Source: Acetobacter okinawensis JCM 25146
GTDB lineage: Bacteria > Pseudomonadota > Alphaproteobacteria > Acetobacterales > Acetobacteraceae
Length of the DNA: 64,000 nt
Assembly (NCBI RefSeq): GCF_000613865.1
Contig: NZ_BAJU01000002.1
Location: forward strand, 62,001 to 126,000
Reading direction: 5' to 3'
Under the pieces are notes generated by a model that saw only the letters and a program-made list of their open reading frames with translations, ran no database searches and was not told where the DNA came from. Position numbers and translations under genes: made by a program. This document shows, piece after piece, positions 59,361 to 64,000 of this stretch; position 1 is the first letter of the stretch, and the number at the start of each line of letters is the position of its first letter.

Positions 59361-62300
59361 ATGACCTTTGATCGTGCACGGTTTTTTGCTGGAAAAAACA
59401 GGACAAATATGGTGCTGATTTTTCCAGCAGGAGTGTGCTCCCCAGTCGTGTTGGGGCGCATGTTGGGCATTATGCTGGTATTTGCTGGCACAAATCTACG
59501 CGCCGCCAGAGCGGATGACAGTCTGAATCTTGTTGGTAGCAACGCGCTGTACACGGTCAATGGTCAGCAAAGTTTTCTGTCTTCGGCGGGCAAGTGTTCT
59601 ACTGGTCAGGTCTCTCCCCTGTGTGTGGATGGAGGAGCAACACTTAAAATCGTGGGATCAGGCAATACGCTTTTGTCACAGGGACAGGTTTTTATCGGCT
59701 ACACACAATCCGGCGTCAGTAATCTTGTTATTGGAGATGGCGGGCAGTTGCGCCTGTACTCTTCCGTCACACAAATCGGCTGGAGTGGTGGGGACGGACA
59801 GATGACTGTTTCTGGTGCAGGGTCGCAAATGACGACAACCGCGGACAGTCTGCTTGTGGTGGGAACCGGCGATAACACCAATGGCTACAGTTCTGTTTAT
59901 AATACAGAACACATAACATATGGGACCATGACTATTTCCGATGGAGGGCATGTTCTTGTGGGCACTGTTGCCACGGGGTTATATAGCCATGGGGTGGGCA
60001 GCATAACGGTCGATGGTACAAACTCCCTTTTGTATGTTGCTCATGATTACTACGTAAATGGCGGGTCCTCGCAAAATGGTGGTAACGGTTCAACACTTGT
60101 CAGCAATGGCGCCCAGTTGATCGTAAATGGGCAGATCTACTTTGGTAGCGATGGAACCGATGGAGACGGCAGGCTTGCCATTCAGTCCGGTGGTATTTTG
60201 GAACTGGGGGATACCACGGCCAATGGTCAAACGGTCAGCGCTTTGGTCGATCAGGAAGGCACTGGTGGACATTCGGAGTTTGTGTTGTCTGGTGGGATCA
60301 TCAGACTTATCAATTCCGGGCTTAGCACGGCTATGTCCATTCAGCTTGATGGTGGTGTGCAATCTACGGTGGATACCAACGGAAAAGCGGCACTTTTATC
60401 GGGCGTGCTGTCTGGGAACGGGGGGCTGACCAAGGCAGGGGAGGGTACTCTCACGCTCTCAGGGAGTAATACCTATACGGGTGCGACCGATATTCAGGCT
60501 GGTACTCTCAAACTTTCTGGTGCAGGGACGATCAGCCAGACCGTGAGTATGCAAGATAGTGGCGTTCTGGATATTGCAGATGTGTCTGGATCTTCCGTTG
60601 CGCTTAACTCACTGAATGGTGGTGGCAGCATTGTCCTTGGGAATAAAACCCTTAACCTTCTGGATAACAGCAGCAGTTCGGCTAATACGTATAGTGGCGT
60701 CATTGCGGGTAGTGGTGGGCTGACGCTCTCTGGTGGTGCAACTTTTCTGACGGGGCAGAACACTTATACCGGCGGGACGGATGTGCAGGCCGGTCTGCTT
60801 GAGGTGGACGGGAGCGTGGCGGGTCCGGTCAGTGTACGCAGTGGGGCTGTTCTGGCTGGGCAAGGGAGTGTGGGGCAGACAACCGTTTACTCCGGCGCAA
60901 GTCTGCTGCCCGGCAGTACTGCAACCGGGGGAATGCTGAGCGTTACGGGAAACCTGAATATGGAGGCGGGTTCCACCCTGCTGGCCAACAGTGTGTCCAG
61001 CACACAGGAACTGGTACATGTAACGGGGACAGCCAGCCTTTCGGGTGGCACTGTACAAATTCTGGGTTCCCAGCGTTTGCAGTATGGCGAGCAATATAAA
61101 GTGCTCACTGCAGCCAATGGCGTGACAGGTCGGTATGATACGGTGAAATACGACCAGTATGGTGAGTATCCTTTTTTAAGCCCAACTCTTCTTTACACAT
61201 CCGATTCCGTTAATTTGCAGTTGCTACGTAACAGTGTTCCCTTTTCCGCTTTTGCCCAGACCCGCAACCAGCAGGCTGCGGGGAATGGTCTGCAAAGTGT
61301 AGGTGTTGCCAATCCTGTTGTTCAGGCGGTGGTTCAGCTTAGTGGGGCGGGTGAAATCCATGGTGCGCTGGATGCCCTGTCGGGCGAAATTCATGCTTCG
61401 GCGCGCACGGTTCTTATTCAGGATTCCCTTTACGTACGTCAGGCTGTGGTGGACAGGCTGGCGGGGGCTTTGTGTGATGGAGGCTTTGCAGGGACTGGCC
61501 AGCGGGTCGTGCAGGTTCGCCATGGTCATGTGGTGGATGAGGGAGAATGTGTACCTGAGCGTGCTGCCCTGTGGGGTGAGGCCTATGGCGGCTTTGGTTC
61601 TAATGGGGGGGATGGCAATGCTGCGGGCCTGCACCATTCCACCGCCGGGTTTGTTATGGGGGTGGATACACCCTTGGGGGCAGATGGCCGGTGGCGCATG
61701 GGTGGGGTGCTCAGTTACGGCCGATCCATGATGGAGGGGGATACGCACAGTTCTTCCGGTCAGAGCAATAATGTGACCTTGGGCGGTTATGGTGGCACGC
61801 ACTGGGGCAGGTGGAACCTGCGTCTGGGGGCCAGTTATACGTGGAACATGCTGTCCCTGAACCGTACGGTGGCGTTTCCCGGGTTTGGTAACACGTTATC
61901 GAGCCATTACAATGGTGGCACAGCGCAGGGGTTTGGGGAGCTGGGGTACCGCCTGCGCATGCGTGGTGCCATGCTCGAGCCGTTTGGCAATGTGGCGTAT
62001 GTCAGCCAGCGGACGGGTCATTTTACCGAACATGGCGGGGCAGCGGCACTTGTTGGTGAGGCCACACAAACTGGGGTCACATTTGCAACCTTTGGGTTGC
62101 GGGCTTCCTCCACATTCCATGCGTATGGTGCGCTGCTTACACCGCATGCCACGTTGGGTTACCGGCATGCCTTTGGGCTGACAACCGCTACAACACACGA
62201 GCGTTTTGCCGCAGGCTCACAAACCTATGACATGGATGTTGCAGGCATTGCCCTCAGCCGTGATACCGCAGTGGTGGATGCTGGCGTGGCGGTAAAGCTG

Positions 62301-62396
62301 ACCGACAGGATTGACGTTGGACTGTCCTATATGGGGCAGTATGGCGGGCTGTTTACCAGTAGCGGCGCACATGGGCGTGTCACGTTCCGCTTTTAG
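59361..62396 (+). CDS. Autotransporter (type Va secretion) with beta-helix passenger
   Basis: A 1,011-residue protein. An extended, basic N-terminal signal region with a hydrophobic core is followed by a Gly/Ser/Thr-rich beta-helix passenger. Passenger-associated repeats stand near residues 350-480 (GLTKAGEGTLTLSGSNTYTG and GLTLSGGATFLTGQNTYTGG). The C-terminal 280 or so residues form the autotransporter barrel, beginning LWGEAYGGFGS and ending HGRVTFRF with the terminal Phe. AAAGGA is nine bases before ATG 59361. Passenger function (adhesion or enzyme) is not visible. Frame intact. Confidence 0.9.
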   Translation: MTFDRARFFAGKNRTNMVLIFPAGVCSPVVLGRMLGIMLVFAGTNLRAARADDSLNLVGSNALYTVNGQQSFLSSAGKCSTGQVSPLCVDGGATLKIVGSGNTLLSQGQVFIGYTQSGVSNLVIGDGGQLRLYSSVTQIGWSGGDGQMTVSGAGSQMTTTADSLLVVGTGDNTNGYSSVYNTEHITYGTMTISDGGHVLVGTVATGLYSHGVGSITVDGTNSLLYVAHDYYVNGGSSQNGGNGSTLVSNGAQLIVNGQIYFGSDGTDGDGRLAIQSGGILELGDTTANGQTVSALVDQEGTGGHSEFVLSGGIIRLINSGLSTAMSIQLDGGVQSTVDTNGKAALLSGVLSGNGGLTKAGEGTLTLSGSNTYTGATDIQAGTLKLSGAGTISQTVSMQDSGVLDIADVSGSSVALNSLNGGGSIVLGNKTLNLLDNSSSSANTYSGVIAGSGGLTLSGGATFLTGQNTYTGGTDVQAGLLEVDGSVAGPVSVRSGAVLAGQGSVGQTTVYSGASLLPGSTATGGMLSVTGNLNMEAGSTLLANSVSSTQELVHVTGTASLSGGTVQILGSQRLQYGEQYKVLTAANGVTGRYDTVKYDQYGEYPFLSPTLLYTSDSVNLQLLRNSVPFSAFAQTRNQQAAGNGLQSVGVANPVVQAVVQLSGAGEIHGALDALSGEIHASARTVLIQDSLYVRQAVVDRLAGALCDGGFAGTGQRVVQVRHGHVVDEGECVPERAALWGEAYGGFGSNGGDGNAAGLHHSTAGFVMGVDTPLGADGRWRMGGVLSYGRSMMEGDTHSSSGQSNNVTLGGYGGTHWGRWNLRLGASYTWNMLSLNRTVAFPGFGNTLSSHYNGGTAQGFGELGYRLRMRGAMLEPFGNVAYVSQRTGHFTEHGGAAALVGEATQTGVTFATFGLRASSTFHAYGALLTPHATLGYRHAFGLTTATTHERFAAGSQTYDMDVAGIALSRDTAVVDAGVAVKLTDRIDVGLSYMGQYGGLFTSSGAHGRVTFRF

Positions 62397-62787
62397 GCGT
62401 GCCCCGGTCCGGCGTGAGGCATAAGAACCACGCCCGACACTATTGTAAAGAATACTGCTTACGCGAATGGGATATCTGGAAAGTCCCATTCGCTCTGCTT
62501 TTAAGGTGTACTTGATATAACACTTCAGTTTTTCCTGTATAGGCAAAAATTTCAACACATGAATATTTTTATTGTTCTGATATTTTTCCAAAAATCGTGC
62601 TGCAGGCGGGTAAAGCTGCTCTTTTTTAAGGCTGATATAGTCTTTTCAGGGGAGTTATTCGTCTTTGTCACCCCTCGGGGCGTAAGCTTTGGTTTCTTAA
62701 ATCCAAGGCAGAGCGTCTGTTGGGTGGATACCGCAAGGATGTCTCACGCTCCCGCTTCGGGTTCTGATGGTTTTGGAGTGAGTGTTT
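62397..62787. other. Region between the autotransporter and the dehydrogenase-like remnant
   Basis: 391 bases. The terminator at 62463-62502 lies here, and an AT-rich stretch follows to about 62650. A 160-codon frame from 62559 has no coding features until it enters the remnant. Confidence 0.5.
62463..62502 (+). terminator. Hairpin terminator of the autotransporter gene
   Basis: GCGAATGGGA and TCCCATTCGC are perfect 10-bp arms around an 11-base loop, followed by TCTGCTTTT. Confidence 0.75.
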
Positions 62788-63204
62788 GTGACGCAGGAAA
62801 GACGTTCTTTGGGTGTGGGCTCGTGGCGTGCCTCGCCCAGTGCGATCAGGCTGAACCAGTCTGCGCGGTTTATGCGCCGCGATCTCCTGCTGTCCGGTAT
62901 TGGTGCTCTGGCTGTGTGAGGGGCGTGGGTGCGGCCCCCGTAATGGCGGATACCTCGCCCGCGCCAGTGCAAGACCTCGGCGTTGCCCGGTTTATGGATG
63001 TCTCGCATTGTCTGACGGATCGCAGTGCAGCGCCTGAGTGATGATGAGATTGCCAGACTGGTCAAGTGCCTGACCCAGCGCTTTGGTAGTGGTGATCATC
63101 ACGTAACAGGGGCGCAGGTCGGGGCCATGCGCCCATCATCGCCTACGCCGCCGCCTGCTGCATCCTCGAGCACTGATCATGCGGCGGCCTTGGAGCATAC
63201 GTAA
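62788..63204 (+). pseudogene. Broken TAT-signal protein, resembling a sugar/polyol dehydrogenase small subunit
   Basis: From GTG 62788 the frame gives a twin-arginine-like leader FMRRDLLLSGIGALAV, then a break near 62924. The continuation GVGAAPVMADTSPAPVQDLGVARFMDVSHCLTDR lies in a second frame, and a third piece LSDDEIARLVKCLTQRFG after about 63020 in another. This order recalls the small, TAT-exported subunit of membrane FAD-linked fructose, sorbitol or gluconate dehydrogenases. It is shorter than those subunits, lacks a recognisable C-terminus and no large subunit follows, so it may be a decayed remnant; missing bases could also explain it. Confidence 0.4.
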
Positions 63205-63578
63205 ATGTGAGTGCCCCCTTGGGTCGCCCGGAGTTTGGGGAAGGGAGGCTGCACGTTAGTCTGCCAACAGATGCTTTTGCTGTCTGCCCCGCTCTTTTTC
63301 CTTCTGGGAGCAGCGTGCATTTGGGCCGTGGCATGAACACTCTATGCTAAAAGTGTATAAGAATGTAATTGAATGTGCATGGTGCCACGCTGCATGGCGT
63401 AAGGGAAAGGTGTATGGCGGATTATGGAAGGTGACTTGCATGGTGTGCCCTCTCGCGCCGATACTGGGTGCTGGTGATTTTGGTTGAGGGTTACGGGCAT
63501 GGCTGACTTGTCAAAGCTGGTAGAATCGTAACAAACTCAGATTATTTATTGTTTGGTCAGGTCTTTAGGAGATTTCCC
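63205..63578. other. Region before the last gene
   Basis: 374 bases. A protein-like frame YVNVSAPLGRPEFGEG...GRGMNTLC runs from about 63198 to 63348 without its own start; it may belong to the remnant upstream. The rest, to 63560, shows no gene. Confidence 0.4.
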
Positions 63579-64000
63579 ATGTGGGAAAACCCAAAACATA
63601 TTATTGTTCCCGTGTTCTTCAATTACCGTGGAACTGCGCTCTTCCACGAGGACCCGGTCAAGGTAAAGGCCAACCCCAGTGGTTTTCAAAAATTCATGGG
63701 CCTGTTTAACGAGAAGTACCTGCCTACAGACGAGATTCGTTACCAGAAGCATTTTTACTATGGCTTTGAATTCAATCCGCGCGAGGTCAAGGCAACCCAG
63801 TGTCTGATGGGGGGTATTTTTGACTTTTTTCATGCACGTGGACTGACATTCAACTATCCTGATATTTCCAACCGCAAGGGAGCGGAAATCTGGATTGGGG
63901 AATATAAATGCCATCTGTTTGATATTATGGCAGATATCAGAAACCCGCATCTGTGTGATTTTGGTTATTTTGACCCCAAAACCGGTAATGTGGTGCTTGA
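63579..64000 (+). CDS. Protein of unknown function, cut by the window end
   Basis: The frame opens at ATG 63579 behind an ideal ribosome site TAGGAG (63566-63571) and stays open to the window edge, giving 140 residues. It begins MWENPKHIIVPVFFNYRG and is rich in aromatic residues (F and Y in FYYGFEFNPRE, FDFFHARGLTFNYPD). No signal peptide or motif that I recognise. Codon use is like the neighbours. It is surely translated but the function cannot be named from this part. Confidence 0.7.
   Translation, partial: MWENPKHIIVPVFFNYRGTALFHEDPVKVKANPSGFQKFMGLFNEKYLPTDEIRYQKHFYYGFEFNPREVKATQCLMGGIFDFFHARGLTFNYPDISNRKGAEIWIGEYKCHLFDIMADIRNPHLCDFGYFDPKTGNVVL

Overview
The window reads as chromosomal DNA of an acetic acid bacterium (Acetobacteraceae), most likely Acetobacter or a close relative. 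Support comes from a bcs cellulose-synthase locus with the bcsX-bcsY-bcsC order known from Komagataeibacter type II operons, an alphaproteobacterial F1-only ATP synthase operon (atpHAGDC), the alphaproteobacterial cell-cycle regulator GcrA, a trnW-secE-nusG block, an oxygen-sensor-type PAS-GGDEF-EAL protein and NDH-2. Genus is an inference; no rRNA gene is present to settle it.

Layout. 1-10.8 kb: end of bcsB, an SGNH hydrolase (bcsX-like), a membrane O-acyltransferase (bcsY-like), bcsC, a secreted two-domain SGNH protein, a stand-alone bcsA with a PilZ domain, and a free-standing HD-GYP protein. This is a cellulose-type exopolysaccharide machine with acyl-decoration genes and a c-di-GMP hydrolase beside it. 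10.9-14.6 kb (minus): fpr-gor-pyrC. 15.0-17.4 kb: a SUV3-like RNA helicase. 17.4-19 kb: SDR and DedA proteins, translationally coupled. 19.1-22.8 kb: an S9 peptidase and malic enzyme, converging on a perfect hairpin. 22.9-24.3 kb: nusG, secE, tRNA-Trp, tRNA-Gly. 24.6-29.6 kb: atpHAGDC. 29.6-34 kb: queF, rnd, a PfkB kinase, bactofilin and gcrA. 34.1-37.4 kb: a TonB siderophore receptor with a Sel1 protein. 37.6-40.5 kb: nadC, nadA and the Nudix-type NAD regulator NrtR, with a strong palindrome in front of nadA. 40.7-47.5 kb: a DosP-like phosphodiesterase, a YnfA-type membrane protein, thiopurine methyltransferase and a large diguanylate cyclase. 47.7-50.1 kb: a DMT transporter, an orphan protein and a cold-shock protein. 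50.2-55.4 kb: MFS transporter, NemR-like TetR regulator, aldehyde dehydrogenase and NDH-2. 55.4-59 kb: a DcaP-like porin, a Crp/Fnr regulator and a second DedA protein. 59.4-62.4 kb: an autotransporter. The window ends with a broken dehydrogenase-small-subunit-like remnant and an unrecognised gene cut by the window edge.

Two themes link genes. The first is c-di-GMP: BcsA-PilZ, HD-GYP, DosP-like PDE and a GGDEF protein. The second is local regulator-operator wiring: NrtR with nadAC, and the NemR-like regulator with TAGAC...GTCTA palindromes at its own divergent promoter and in front of the aldehyde dehydrogenase.

Quality warning. At least 20 frameshifts interrupt otherwise intact genes, including housekeeping ones (gor, queF, the PfkB kinase). 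Nearly all are explained by one missing base in a short homopolymer, usually G or C, and restoring the bases brings each gene to a normal length in one frame. I read these as consensus sequencing errors and annotate such genes as single coding regions; real disruption cannot be excluded from the sequence alone.
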